Below, piece by piece: positions 1 to 8,300 of a DNA stretch of 64,000 bases (positions are counted from its first letter, which is position 1; the number at the start of each line of letters is the position of its first letter). The DNA comes from Candidatus Avedoeria danica (GTDB taxonomy: Bacteria > Chloroflexota > Anaerolineae > Epilineales > Epilineaceae), in assembly GCA_016703025.1 (NCBI GenBank), contig JADJCV010000003.1:248001-312000 (forward strand), in the 5' to 3' direction. The notes beneath the pieces are model-generated. The model ran no database searches. It worked only from the letters and a program-made list of their open reading frames with translations, and had not been told where the DNA came from. The translations under genes were made by a program, and so were the position numbers.

Positions 1-1204
1 GCGCGAACGGGCTCCGGCCAGTGTTCACGATGTCGACCGTCAGCCGGTGCGCGCCGGCGACGAGCGGGACGACGGCCGCCAGCGGGCCGTGGTCGCCGGC
101 GTCGGTGCCGACCGGCGTCGAGACGACCGCCTCGGCCGAGCACAAGTCGTCGACGGCCGGCTCCCCGACGAGCACAAACGGCGCATCGCCCTCGACGATC
201 GCCTGGCCGCGCCAGCCTTCGGGCGAGCGCATGAGGTCGAAATCGGCGGCGTCCAGCGGCCCGAGCACCAGCGTCTCCGCCGGCGGCGGCGGCGCGCACG
301 CGCCGGCTGCCTGGTAGCGGACGCGGAACGTGCCGCTCACGGCGCCGGTGTTCTGGACATAGAGCCCACCACCCCGCGGCCTCGTCCGGACGATGACCGG
401 CCGGGACAGCGTGGCGAATACGGCCCGGTGGCTGCCGGCGGAGCTCGGGACGATCCGCGGGGCGGCATACGCGTCCGTGATGTCCGTCCCCGGCGACTTC
501 TGGCCGGGGCAGCTGCGGTGAACGTGGATGTTCAGCGGCGGACCGGCGATGCGCCCCAGCGGCACGCCCTCCCATGCGGCGCCGGACTGCCACGCCGCCA
601 CGAATGCCCGCCAGCGGGCCGGGTCGTCCGCGACGCGCGTGCGGATGAGCTCGCACAGCCTCCCGCCGACGACGTCGTCGCCGGCGCTCGTGTCGGCGAC
701 GGCTGCCGTCAGCGTCGTGTCGTCGAGGCTGAGCACCACGCCGGAGCGGCCGCCCGTGGCCACCTGGGCCCCGTAGAAGTTCCACTGGGCGCCCGGTCGG
801 AGGAGGCCGCCGCAGCTCACCTGGCCCGGGATGCCCGGCCACGGATCCATTCGATCCGACGGATGGATCGTGCCGGTGGTCGACGGCTCGATCAGGAACG
901 CGATGACGGGCTGCCCCGGTCGATCGCCCGCGTTCTGGACGGCCACCCAGGACTCGCAGATGTCGTCCTGATGGAAGAAGTTCAGGACCGGCAGGGCGTA
1001 CGCCGGGCCGGAGGAGGCGGGCGCCTGGGCGTGGACGGCGCGGGGGGCGGGTGCTGCTGTGGGGATCGCGGACCGCGCCCCAGCCCAGCCGGCGACCAGC
1101 GTGGCGGCGATGGCGATGGCGAGGGAGGCGGTGAACAGCGGTCTGCCGTGTCGGGGCTGGCGGGGGGGCGAGAGGAGGGTACGGATCGATGTGGACACGG
1201 TCAT
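1..1204 (-). CDS. Secreted beta-rich surface protein, C-terminus cut by window edge
   Basis: An ATG at 1204 opens a frame that stays open to the window edge, giving about 401 residues with no stop. The start is followed by a basic n-region (SPPRQPRHGRP), a hydrophobic segment (LFTASLAIAIAATLVAGWAGA) split here only by length, and then an Ala/Pro-rich stretch, as in a Sec signal peptide. The mature part begins near YALPVLNFF and contains repeated QN(A/T)G motifs (WVAVQNAG, YVQNTG), typical of short beta-sandwich domains. Cysteines occur in ICESWV, VSCGGLLRPG, LCELI and RSCPG. The same spaced pattern occurs in the protein at 54801-57380, so the two are paralogues. No named family is recognised. 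A cell-envelope or extracellular role is inferred from the signal peptide and composition only. Confidence 0.8.
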   Translation of the reverse strand, partial: MTVSTSIRTLLSPPRQPRHGRPLFTASLAIAIAATLVAGWAGARSAIPTAAPAPRAVHAQAPASSGPAYALPVLNFFHQDDICESWVAVQNAGDRPGQPVIAFLIEPSTTGTIHPSDRMDPWPGIPGQVSCGGLLRPGAQWNFYGAQVATGGRSGVVLSLDDTTLTAAVADTSAGDDVVGGRLCELIRTRVADDPARWRAFVAAWQSGAAWEGVPLGRIAGPPLNIHVHRSCPGQKSPGTDITDAYAAPRIVPSSAGSHRAVFATLSRPVIVRTRPRGGGLYVQNTGAVSGTFRVRYQAAGACAPPPPAETLVLGPLDAADFDLMRSPEGWRGQAIVEGDAPFVLVGEPAVDDLCSAEAVVSTPVGTDAGDHGPLAAVVPLVAGAHRLTVDIVNTGRSPFA

Positions 1205-1317
1205 GCCTCCGATGCGGTGTAGACGGCGGTGACGCTCGAGGACAGCGTGAGTATTCTCCGAATCGTTACCGCCGTGTCAGACGTCACGCTGACCGTTTGC
1301 ACCCGCCGAAGGGCGCC

Positions 1318-3360
1318 TTAGCGCCCTCGCGCTGTCCAAGGCAGACACAGCGGCGCCCAGGACGGCGACATCGGCGGTGTGGTCGGTGTGGTCGGTGTGG
1401 TCGGTGTCATCGTCGGCGGGGCGCCCGGTGTCGCGCGTGACGAAGGCGTGGCGGTAGAGGCGGGCGGCGGCGTCACCCACGCGGCCCCGCCCCAGACGTG
1501 CTCCGCCCACGCGGCCAGCCGGTCGTACCCGCTGCCCCACTGTGTGTACATCACGCCGTCGATGCCCGGCACGCCCTCGAGTTCGGCAAGCCACTGGCGG
1601 TCGCTGAAGCGTTCGGGGGCGGCGTCGTAGTAGCCGGCCAGGATCTGGCGGTGGCCGCGGCCGCTGAAGAACGCGGCCGACTCGCGCGCCTTGGCGCCGT
1701 GGTTCCAGTTCAGGACCGTCATGTCCGGCGAGAGGCCCGCCCAGCTGCCGGACCAGTTGCCGTTCACGAGGTAGTACGGGAAGGCGGTGTCGGCGGCATT
1801 GTGGGTCGGGTCGAACATGTCCGACCAGACGTAGACTGGCGCCGCCGGGTCGATCGCGCGCGCCATGTCGCGCAGCCGCGACACGTTGCCGGCCAGATCG
1901 GCGCCCGGCGAGCCGTCGCCGAACCCCACGCTCTCGTCCCAGCCTTGGACGCGGATCTCGTCGTGGTTGAACATCCAGCCGCCGAACGCGCCGGCCTCGT
2001 CGAACTCGCGGCGGGTGCTTTTCAGCATGACGTCGAGGAGGTCGAAGACCTTGGGGGCGGTCAGGCTGGCGGTGACCTGGTCGCCGTAGACGGTCGCGAC
2101 GTGGTGATAGCTGGCGAGGACGGTGTCGCCGACGCGGAGGCGCGACCCTGGTGTGTCGGCGTAGACGAATGCCTGCGGCGGCTCGTGCCACAGGTCGTAG
2201 ACGCCGTTGTAGGGCACGCGGCCCATCGCGACGTCGCGCAGTTCGGGCAGATCGCGTGATTCCTCGTACGCGATGCCCTTGTCGGGCGACGTCAGCACGA
2301 GCGGCGTACTGCCGCGGCGGATGAGGTTCACGAACCCGGCTGGCTCGATCGACGCGTCGTCCCACCAGATCGTCCCGGTTCTGCCGCCCCAGACGCCGAG
2401 ATAGACGATGACCTCGCGGTGCGTGAGCGTGTTGAACGACACGTCGAACCGCGTCCAGGCCTGATTCCGCTGCACGGGCACGGGATTCCACTGCAGCGTC
2501 CGGGACGGGTTCTGCGCGAGGACGAGGGCGCGCACCTCGCCGCCGCTGAAGTCCTGTGTCCGAACCCACACGGCAAGGTGGTAATAGCGGAACGGCTCGA
2601 CGGTCAGGCGCTGGTACACGCGCCCGTTGCCGCTTTCGGGATTCGTCGTGCCGAGGTCCACCATGCGGATCGACGCCGCGCCGGAGCGCTTGACCGTGCG
2701 GTCGACGAACGTCGCCGTGCCGGGCGCGTCCTGGAAGGCCCAGCCTGGGAAGGCGTCGCCTGAAACCGGCAGCTGCTCGAAGTCGCCGTTCGCCAGCCGA
2801 ACGCCGTCGTCGAAGGGCACGAGCTTGGCGTTGAAGTGATCGGGCGGCACGGTCGGGTCGACGGCGACGACCCGGAACGGCGCGTCCTTCACCGGCAGCC
2901 CCTCAGCAAGGTCGGGGTCGTGCCACAGCAAAGACGACGAGTAGCCGAAGTTGGCCGTACTCGGCAGGACGGTCATCTCCAGGGCGCGCGCATGGTCCAG
3001 GACGGCGCGCAGGTTCGTGTAGTAGTCGTCGATCAGCGACCCGTCGTCCAGCCGGTCGAACTTCACGTCGCTGAAGATGGCGCCGTTGAAGCCGGCGGCC
3101 TTGGCGGTGTCCAGGATGTCGGTCACGCGCCGGATGTTGGCGGCCACCTGGAAGTTGTTCTGGATGTAGACCCAGCGCTTGGACAGGACGTGGCCGTGGA
3201 CGATCGGGGCGGGGGCCGGGGCGGGGGAGTCAGCGGTCGCGGCGTGGGGGGGCGCGGCGGGCGCTGCGGCAGCGAGCACGGCCATCGCTGCGGCGGCGAC
3301 GAGAGCCCAACGGAAGACATTCCGTGGCGCATGGTGGCCACGACCGCGTGTCGGCGGCAT
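1318..3360 (-). CDS. Secreted glycoside-hydrolase-like protein with internal carbohydrate-binding module
   Basis: About 680 residues from the ATG at 3360. That start puts a basic n-region and the hydrophobic stretch WALVAAAAMAVLAAAAPA at the N-terminus; an upstream in-frame ATG at 3423 would give a worse signal peptide. After the leader comes a TIM-barrel-like start (WVYIQNNFQVAANI, then FNGAIFSDVKFDRLDD). An inserted jelly-roll resembling CBM4/9 modules follows (NGDFEQLPVSGDAFPGWAF ... WWDDASIEP). The barrel resumes with GWMFNHDEIRVQGWDE, an Asp-Glu pair reminiscent of family 20 hexosaminidases. The C-terminus is Thr-Pro rich and ends LCLPWTARGR, a variant of the Chloroflexota LP tail. Extracellular glycan degradation is likely, but family and substrate are not certain. 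It is divergent from the vWA gene, with only about 60 bp between starts. Confidence 0.75.
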   Translation of the reverse strand: MPPTRGRGHHAPRNVFRWALVAAAAMAVLAAAAPAAPPHAATADSPAPAPAPIVHGHVLSKRWVYIQNNFQVAANIRRVTDILDTAKAAGFNGAIFSDVKFDRLDDGSLIDDYYTNLRAVLDHARALEMTVLPSTANFGYSSSLLWHDPDLAEGLPVKDAPFRVVAVDPTVPPDHFNAKLVPFDDGVRLANGDFEQLPVSGDAFPGWAFQDAPGTATFVDRTVKRSGAASIRMVDLGTTNPESGNGRVYQRLTVEPFRYYHLAVWVRTQDFSGGEVRALVLAQNPSRTLQWNPVPVQRNQAWTRFDVSFNTLTHREVIVYLGVWGGRTGTIWWDDASIEPAGFVNLIRRGSTPLVLTSPDKGIAYEESRDLPELRDVAMGRVPYNGVYDLWHEPPQAFVYADTPGSRLRVGDTVLASYHHVATVYGDQVTASLTAPKVFDLLDVMLKSTRREFDEAGAFGGWMFNHDEIRVQGWDESVGFGDGSPGADLAGNVSRLRDMARAIDPAAPVYVWSDMFDPTHNAADTAFPYYLVNGNWSGSWAGLSPDMTVLNWNHGAKARESAAFFSGRGHRQILAGYYDAAPERFSDRQWLAELEGVPGIDGVMYTQWGSGYDRLAAWAEHVWGGAAWVTPPPASTATPSSRATPGAPPTMTPTTPTTPTTPPMSPSWAPLCLPWTARGR

Positions 3361-3421
3361 ACTGCCGCGAACGGAACGAGCGTCGTTGTCGGGGCAACAT
3401 GCGGACAGGCAGGTAGCTGGC

Positions 3422-5419
3422 ATGGGTGAAACCTTCTTGCGTGCGATTGTGCGGCCGTTCCATCGCCGGGTCGACCGGTGTCTCGGGGCATTGGCCGCGG
3501 CCGCGGCCCTCGCCGCGCTTGCCGTCGCCCTGCTGGCGGTCGCCGCCCTCGCGCCGACGCCCCCGGCCGCCCAAGCGGCGCCCGCTCCCCAAGCGCAACG
3601 CGCCGCGCCTGCTGCCGGCGGCCATCGCCCCGCCGCCATCGCCCAGTCCGGCGATCCGTCCTCGTCCAGCGGCTGCCGTGCGCTCGTCACGGACACCGTG
3701 CGCGCCGGATCGCACCGGATCTGCGACACGAACGCCGTCACCGTCACCGTCGGCGTGACGTGCGTGCAAGCCGTGCCGGTTCACGTTGTCTTCCTGGTGG
3801 CCAAGCACCTCCTGATGGAGGACCACCTGGCCGAGGTGAAGAGCGCGGCGCGCGACGCGGTGAAGAGTCTGAAGTTCATCACCGGCACGAAGGCCGGCGT
3901 GATCAGCCTGTCCGTGCAGGCGTACTCCGATCTCGAGCTGACAAGCGACCAGGGTTCGGTCATGGGGGCGATCGGCGGGATCTCGCTCGATTCCGTCAAC
4001 CCGTTCCTGCAGTACTACGACTGGCTCGGCCGCGGCACGCAGATGATCGAGGAGGGGCGTCGATCGGAGGTCGTCCCGCCGATCGACGTGATGGTCCTCT
4101 ACAGCACGGGCTGTCCGACCGGCTTCCCGGATTACTGCAACCGCCAGAAGGGCAGCGCGAACAAGGCGCAGGGCAGCGGGATCACGGTCATCGGCGTCTG
4201 CAACCCGCGCGCCCGGCCGTTCGGCCTGCCGTTCGTCCTGCCTGCCACGCACTGCAACGACATCCGCGACATGGCCAGCCGCGGCTACTACTTCGACCTC
4301 GGCCAGTCCACGAAGGTCGGCCCGGCCATCCAGGACCTCATCACGAAGGCCGGCAAGCTCACCGTCAAGAAGCTGACCCTCGTCGACTCCGTCGCCCCGC
4401 AATGGCGCGTCCTCCCCGGCTCCGCCCGCCCGACGCCCAACCGCGTGACGGCGGGCACGACGCAACGCTGGGAGGCCGCCGACCTCGCCAGCGGCGCCGC
4501 GCTGACCGTCACGTACGGCATCACGGCCACGACCACCGGCCGCCTCGACCTCCGCCTCCCCGGCGCCGCCGTCGACTTCGAGGACAGCCTCGGCCGCAAG
4601 TGGGGTCCGGTCCGGCTCCCGACCCGCCAGATCGACGTGAGCGCCTGCCTGCGCGAGACCGCCACGCCGACGTCCACGCCGACGCCAACCGAGACGGCAA
4701 CGCCGACGGACACGCCGACGCCCGCGGCCACGGCGACGTCGACCGCGACGCCGACGGCGACCGCGACGGCGACGGGTGAGCCGGGGCGCGCCTACCTGCC
4801 GCTGGCGATGAAGCACGTGTGCAAGCCGGTCGATCGGCCGAAGGAGATCATCCTGGCGATCGACACGTCCCAGAGCATGCTCGACGTGAGCGGCGGCGTG
4901 CGCAAACTGGACGCCGCCAAGTCCGCCGCCAAGCGCTTCATCCGGCTGCTCGACCTGTCGCGCGACACGGTCGGGATCGAGTCGTTCAACAGCGGCGCCG
5001 GCTCGTTCACGTGGGCCGGCGGCACCGACGCGCTGGCCGTGCTGGCCACGCTCGACGCGGCCATCGACGGCCTGACGACGGCGCCGGGAACGCGGATCGA
5101 CCGGGCGATGCAGGCGATCGTGGGCTCGTTCAGCCGCGACCCCGCCTTCTGGGGCCAATCGATCATCCTCCTGACCGACGGCCTCTCCGACCCGGACACC
5201 GACACGAATGCCGCTCTCGCCGCCGCCGCCGAAGCGCGCTCCCGCGGCATCCGAATCTACACGATCGGCCTCGGCGACACGATCGACGAGCCGCTCCTGC
5301 GCGCCCTCGCCGACCCGGGCGGCTTCCACCGCGCCGCCGACGCCTCGGCGCTGGAGGGAATCTACGAGGGGCTGGCGGGGGAGCTGCCGTGCCCGGGCGG
5401 GGTGGTGCTGGGGCGATGA
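3422..5419 (+). CDS. Secreted protein with two von Willebrand A-like domains
   Basis: 665 residues from the ATG at 3422; the frame is open further upstream, but this start gives an immediate signal peptide with a long Ala/Leu hydrophobic core (ALAALAVALLAVAALA). The first vWA-like fold (about residues 115-320) lacks the DxSxS metal-binding motif, reading VVFLVAKHLL instead, so it is probably degenerate. A beta-sandwich region and a Thr-Pro linker (TPTSTPTPTETATPTDTPT) follow, then AYLPLAMKHVC. The second vWA domain has an intact MIDAS: DTSQS, a Thr in APGTRID and the Asp of LLTDG. It probably acts in adhesion or protein-protein interaction at the cell surface. Its stop overlaps the next start in ATGA (5416-5419), so the two genes are very likely translationally coupled. 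Confidence 0.85.
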   Translation: MGETFLRAIVRPFHRRVDRCLGALAAAAALAALAVALLAVAALAPTPPAAQAAPAPQAQRAAPAAGGHRPAAIAQSGDPSSSSGCRALVTDTVRAGSHRICDTNAVTVTVGVTCVQAVPVHVVFLVAKHLLMEDHLAEVKSAARDAVKSLKFITGTKAGVISLSVQAYSDLELTSDQGSVMGAIGGISLDSVNPFLQYYDWLGRGTQMIEEGRRSEVVPPIDVMVLYSTGCPTGFPDYCNRQKGSANKAQGSGITVIGVCNPRARPFGLPFVLPATHCNDIRDMASRGYYFDLGQSTKVGPAIQDLITKAGKLTVKKLTLVDSVAPQWRVLPGSARPTPNRVTAGTTQRWEAADLASGAALTVTYGITATTTGRLDLRLPGAAVDFEDSLGRKWGPVRLPTRQIDVSACLRETATPTSTPTPTETATPTDTPTPAATATSTATPTATATATGEPGRAYLPLAMKHVCKPVDRPKEIILAIDTSQSMLDVSGGVRKLDAAKSAAKRFIRLLDLSRDTVGIESFNSGAGSFTWAGGTDALAVLATLDAAIDGLTTAPGTRIDRAMQAIVGSFSRDPAFWGQSIILLTDGLSDPDTDTNAALAAAAEARSRGIRIYTIGLGDTIDEPLLRALADPGGFHRAADASALEGIYEGLAGELPCPGGVVLGR

Positions 5420-6675
5420 GGCGCAGCTCGGTGCTGAATCGTCGCGGCAGGGGCGCGCGACACTTCAGCGCCGCGGTGATCGCGCTTCCGGCACTCGTGG
5501 GCGTCGCGATGCTCGTCGCGCCACCGCGGGCCGCATGGGCCAACGCGGGCGTGCCGAGCTTCGGCGGCGTGCCGGTTGGCGAGGTCGGCGGGCTGGCGGG
5601 CATCCGCATCGTCAGCGAGACGCTGGCGATCGACCTGCGGCCGGTGGACAGCAGCACCGCAGTCGCAGGCGCGTCGGACGATTTCGGCGACGACAGCAGA
5701 CGACTGGTTGACTTGGGCTCCTCGGCGATCGTCACCGCCACGTACTTCCTTGCGAACGGCGGGGAGGGCCGCATCGTCGACCTGCACTTTGCCCACGGCG
5801 TCGAGCGCGTCCAGGACTTCCGCGTCGCGATCGACGATCGGCCGGTCACTGCCAGGCGTCTCGACTTGGACCTGCAACCCGAGTGGCGCCCGCCCCTCTA
5901 TTCACCCGGGCCGGACGGACCGGAAAGCTACCTGTTCTCGGGGATGTTCGGTGATGACACGATCTCTCCAAGCCCTTCGACGTTTCACGCGTCGCTGCCT
6001 CCCGGCCCGTCGCGCCTGACCGTCCGCTACCGCGCCGTCGCGGGCACGTACTTGGTCGAACCGCTCATCGTCCGCCAGTTCGCCTACATCCTTGCGCCCG
6101 CCCGGAGCTGGGCCGGTTTCGGCACGCTCGACGTCGCGGTCGAAGTCCCACCCGGGTGGCGCGCCTGGAGCGAGCCGGCCCTCGAACGACGCGGCGACCG
6201 GCTCACCGCGCACTTCGAAGGCGTTCCGGCCGACGCGTTGACGCTGTCCGTCCAGCCGGCCGAAGGCGCGTGGCGCATCGCGGCGCGCTGGCTGTCGCGC
6301 GCCCTGCTTGCGTTCGTCCTCATCGCCGGCGCGCGGTTGTGCTGGCGCATCGGCCGGCGCCGAGGGATGCGCCCTTGGCCCCGCCGCTTCATGGTCAGCG
6401 TGGTGAACGGGGTCGCGTGGGGGGCGGCGGTCGCCGTGGCCGGCTGGCTTGTCGTCACAGCGCCGGACGCCGTCACCCCGTTCGCACACCTGACGAACTA
6501 CGGCTACGGGAAGGCCATGGCCTTCATCGTCATTGCGGTGCTCGCCGTCGTCGCCGCGGTGCTCGGGATGATCGTGACCTGGATCGCCGACGGGTGGGCG
6601 TGGCCGCGTGATCCTACTTGGCCTGCGTCAGGTAGCCCGCAAACACCTCAGCCCCCGGCCACTGGGCCACGCTAG
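5416..6675 (+). CDS. Signal-peptide protein with C-terminal membrane anchor, function unknown
   Basis: 419 residues; the ATG at 5416 overlaps the stop of the vWA gene. There is an N-terminal signal peptide (VIALPALVGVAMLVAPPRAAWA) and a large extracytoplasmic beta-rich region. Near the C-terminus are three hydrophobic segments (LSRALLAFVLIAGARLCW, VVNGVAWGAAVAVAGWLVV and FIVIAVLAVVAAVLGMIVTW) separated by basic loops, then a Pro-rich tail. No family is recognised. Coupling to the vWA gene suggests the two products work together at the envelope, for example this one as a membrane partner. The last 62 bp overlap the convergent thioredoxin-like gene on the other strand. Confidence 0.75.
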   Translation: MRRSSVLNRRGRGARHFSAAVIALPALVGVAMLVAPPRAAWANAGVPSFGGVPVGEVGGLAGIRIVSETLAIDLRPVDSSTAVAGASDDFGDDSRRLVDLGSSAIVTATYFLANGGEGRIVDLHFAHGVERVQDFRVAIDDRPVTARRLDLDLQPEWRPPLYSPGPDGPESYLFSGMFGDDTISPSPSTFHASLPPGPSRLTVRYRAVAGTYLVEPLIVRQFAYILAPARSWAGFGTLDVAVEVPPGWRAWSEPALERRGDRLTAHFEGVPADALTLSVQPAEGAWRIAARWLSRALLAFVLIAGARLCWRIGRRRGMRPWPRRFMVSVVNGVAWGAAVAVAGWLVVTAPDAVTPFAHLTNYGYGKAMAFIVIAVLAVVAAVLGMIVTWIADGWAWPRDPTWPASGSPQTPQPPATGPR

Positions 6676-7201
6676 CCACCGGCCGTCCGTCCGACGCGAA
6701 CACGACGAACGCCGGCGCCGCGGCGATCCGGTAGCGCAGCACCGCGTCCGCCGCCGCCGGATCCGCGACGTCGACCCGCGCGAACACCACCCGGCCGTCG
6801 TCGGCGGCGCTGAGCGCCTCCCAGGCCGCACCGATCTCGTCGCACCCCGCGCAGCCGTCCGCCCAGAACCAGACCGCCACCGGCTTGCCGACACGGCCCT
6901 CGGACGCCGCCAGAACTGCCGCCGGGTCGGAGGCGCCGCCGGTGGGCATGTAGGTGCCGGTGGGGGACGAGATGGCCGCCGTGGCCGCCAGCGCGATCTG
7001 CGTCCCCGCCAGCGCGCTCGTCGGCGCCGGCGCGCTGTCCAGCTTGCTCAGCGCGTCGGCCGTCTCGATGGCGGTCTGCTGAAGCGCCTCCGACGTCGCG
7101 GCGTCGATGACGGCGGGGTCGGAGGGGGTGGGCTTGGCGTTGCAGGCGGTGGAGGTAAGGGCGAGAAGGGTAACGACGAGCACGGACGGATTGCGGGACA
7201 C
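6614..7201 (-). CDS. Thioredoxin-fold lipoprotein
   Basis: 195 residues from a GTG at 7201, chosen because AAGGAG lies seven bases upstream and because it places the lipobox correctly (LLALTSTAC, Cys at about residue 16). After lipidation the linker region is Ala/Thr rich. The C-terminal half is thioredoxin-like: VAVWFWADGCAGCDEI has a CAGC redox pair in the usual place after the second strand, followed by VVFARVDVADPAA and the cis-Pro region AAPAFVVFASDGRPV. It probably acts outside the membrane as a disulfide or peroxide-linked redox protein. It is the last gene of the minus-strand run lipoprotein-glp-moaA, starting 40 bp after moaA. Its 3' end overlaps the convergent membrane-protein gene. 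Confidence 0.8.
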   Translation of the reverse strand: MSRNPSVLVVTLLALTSTACNAKPTPSDPAVIDAATSEALQQTAIETADALSKLDSAPAPTSALAGTQIALAATAAISSPTGTYMPTGGASDPAAVLAASEGRVGKPVAVWFWADGCAGCDEIGAAWEALSAADDGRVVFARVDVADPAAADAVLRYRIAAAPAFVVFASDGRPVASVAQWPGAEVFAGYLTQAK

Positions 7202-7241
7202 GTGGCGACTCCTTGGGCTACGACCTTGGATCGAACAGCGA

Positions 7242-8300
7242 TCACCCCCCGATCGCATGCATCCGCCTCCCCTCCGTGTGCACCCCCGCCGCCAGCGCGT
7301 GCCCGATCGGCTTCATCGCGACGGCCCGCGCCAACACGGCCGCCACCCTTTCGACGACATCGACGACATCGACGACTTCGCCGGCAGCCACGGCTTCGCC
7401 GGCAGCGCCGCCCCCCGTCCCCCCCTCCCGCAACACCGCGCGCACGTCGATTTCGTCGTCATGCAGCAGGCAGAGGTGGAACTTGCCGTCGGCGGTCAGG
7501 CGCATCCGGTTGCAGTTGCCGCAGTAGGGCTCGCTGACGGGCGAGATGAACCCGACCCGGCCGCGCGCGCCGGGCAGCGTGAAGTTGCGCGCCTCGTCCG
7601 ATGCATCGGCGTTGGACAGCGGCGCGAGGGTGCCGAGCGCCGCCTCGATCCGGGCGGCGATGTCGACGTTCGAAACGTAGCGGTCGATGCTGAACTGCGC
7701 CTCGGCGCCGCTGCCCAGCGGCATCAGCTCGATGAAGCGCACCGTCCAGTCGTGCTCGAGCGTCAGGCGCGCCAGCGGGACGATGTCGTCCTCGTTGTAG
7801 CCCCTCGCGACGACGCAGTTCAACTTGATCGGCAGCAGCCCGGCGGCTTCGGCCGCGGCCACGCCCGCCCAGAGATCGTCAGCTTTCCCCCAGCGCATGA
7901 GGTCTGCCAGCCGCGCCGGGTCGACGCTGTCCACGTGGAGGTTCACCCGCGTCAGCCCGGCCGCCTTGAGCGGCCCGGCGAGCGTCGTCAGCCGGATGCC
8001 GTTCGTCGTCATCGAGACGTCTTGGATCCCCGGCACGGCCGCGATCCGGCCGACGATGTCCACGACATCCCGCCGCAGCGTCGGCTCGCCGCCCGTCAGG
8101 CGCACCTTGCGGAAGCCGACGCTCGCCGCCGCCCGCACCACGGTCTCGATCTCGGCGGCCGAGAGCAGCGCCTCGTCGGGCTCGAACGCGAGCCCGTGCG
8201 TCGGCATGCAGTAGCGGCAGCGCAGGTTGCAGCGGTCGGTCAGGGAGATCCGGAGGTAGTCGATCCGCCGGCCGAAGCCGTCGTGCAGGGCGATCTTCAT
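7242..8300 (-). CDS. moaA: GTP 3',8-cyclase (molybdopterin biosynthesis)
   Basis: 352 residues. This radical SAM enzyme converts GTP to 3',8-cyclo-7,8-dihydro-GTP, the first step of molybdenum cofactor synthesis. The N-terminal cluster motif is CNLRCRYC (Cys24, 28, 31) after DYLRISLTDR. The second, substrate-side cluster is CGNCNRMRLTADGKFHLC near residues 265-285. The family's C-terminal Gly-Gly is present (RRMHAIGG). Length is a little above the usual 330 because of an Ala/Val-rich insertion before the end. The ATG at 8300 overlaps the glp stop in ATGA, so expression is coupled to the molybdenum-insertion protein upstream. Confidence 0.95.
   Translation of the reverse strand: MKIALHDGFGRRIDYLRISLTDRCNLRCRYCMPTHGLAFEPDEALLSAAEIETVVRAAASVGFRKVRLTGGEPTLRRDVVDIVGRIAAVPGIQDVSMTTNGIRLTTLAGPLKAAGLTRVNLHVDSVDPARLADLMRWGKADDLWAGVAAAEAAGLLPIKLNCVVARGYNEDDIVPLARLTLEHDWTVRFIELMPLGSGAEAQFSIDRYVSNVDIAARIEAALGTLAPLSNADASDEARNFTLPGARGRVGFISPVSEPYCGNCNRMRLTADGKFHLCLLHDDEIDVRAVLREGGTGGGAAGEAVAAGEVVDVVDVVERVAAVLARAVAMKPIGHALAAGVHTEGRRMHAIGG

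Noticed and set aside
3361..3747. N-terminal extension of the glycosidase-like gene
   Set aside because: The extension is Arg/Ala-rich shadow sequence of the vWA gene, and starting at 3360 gives a proper signal peptide.
3230..5329. Long minus-strand open frame opposite the vWA gene
   Set aside because: It is Arg/Gly-rich with no motif, while the plus strand has MIDAS residues, a signal peptide and a typical linker. High GC gives long antisense frames.
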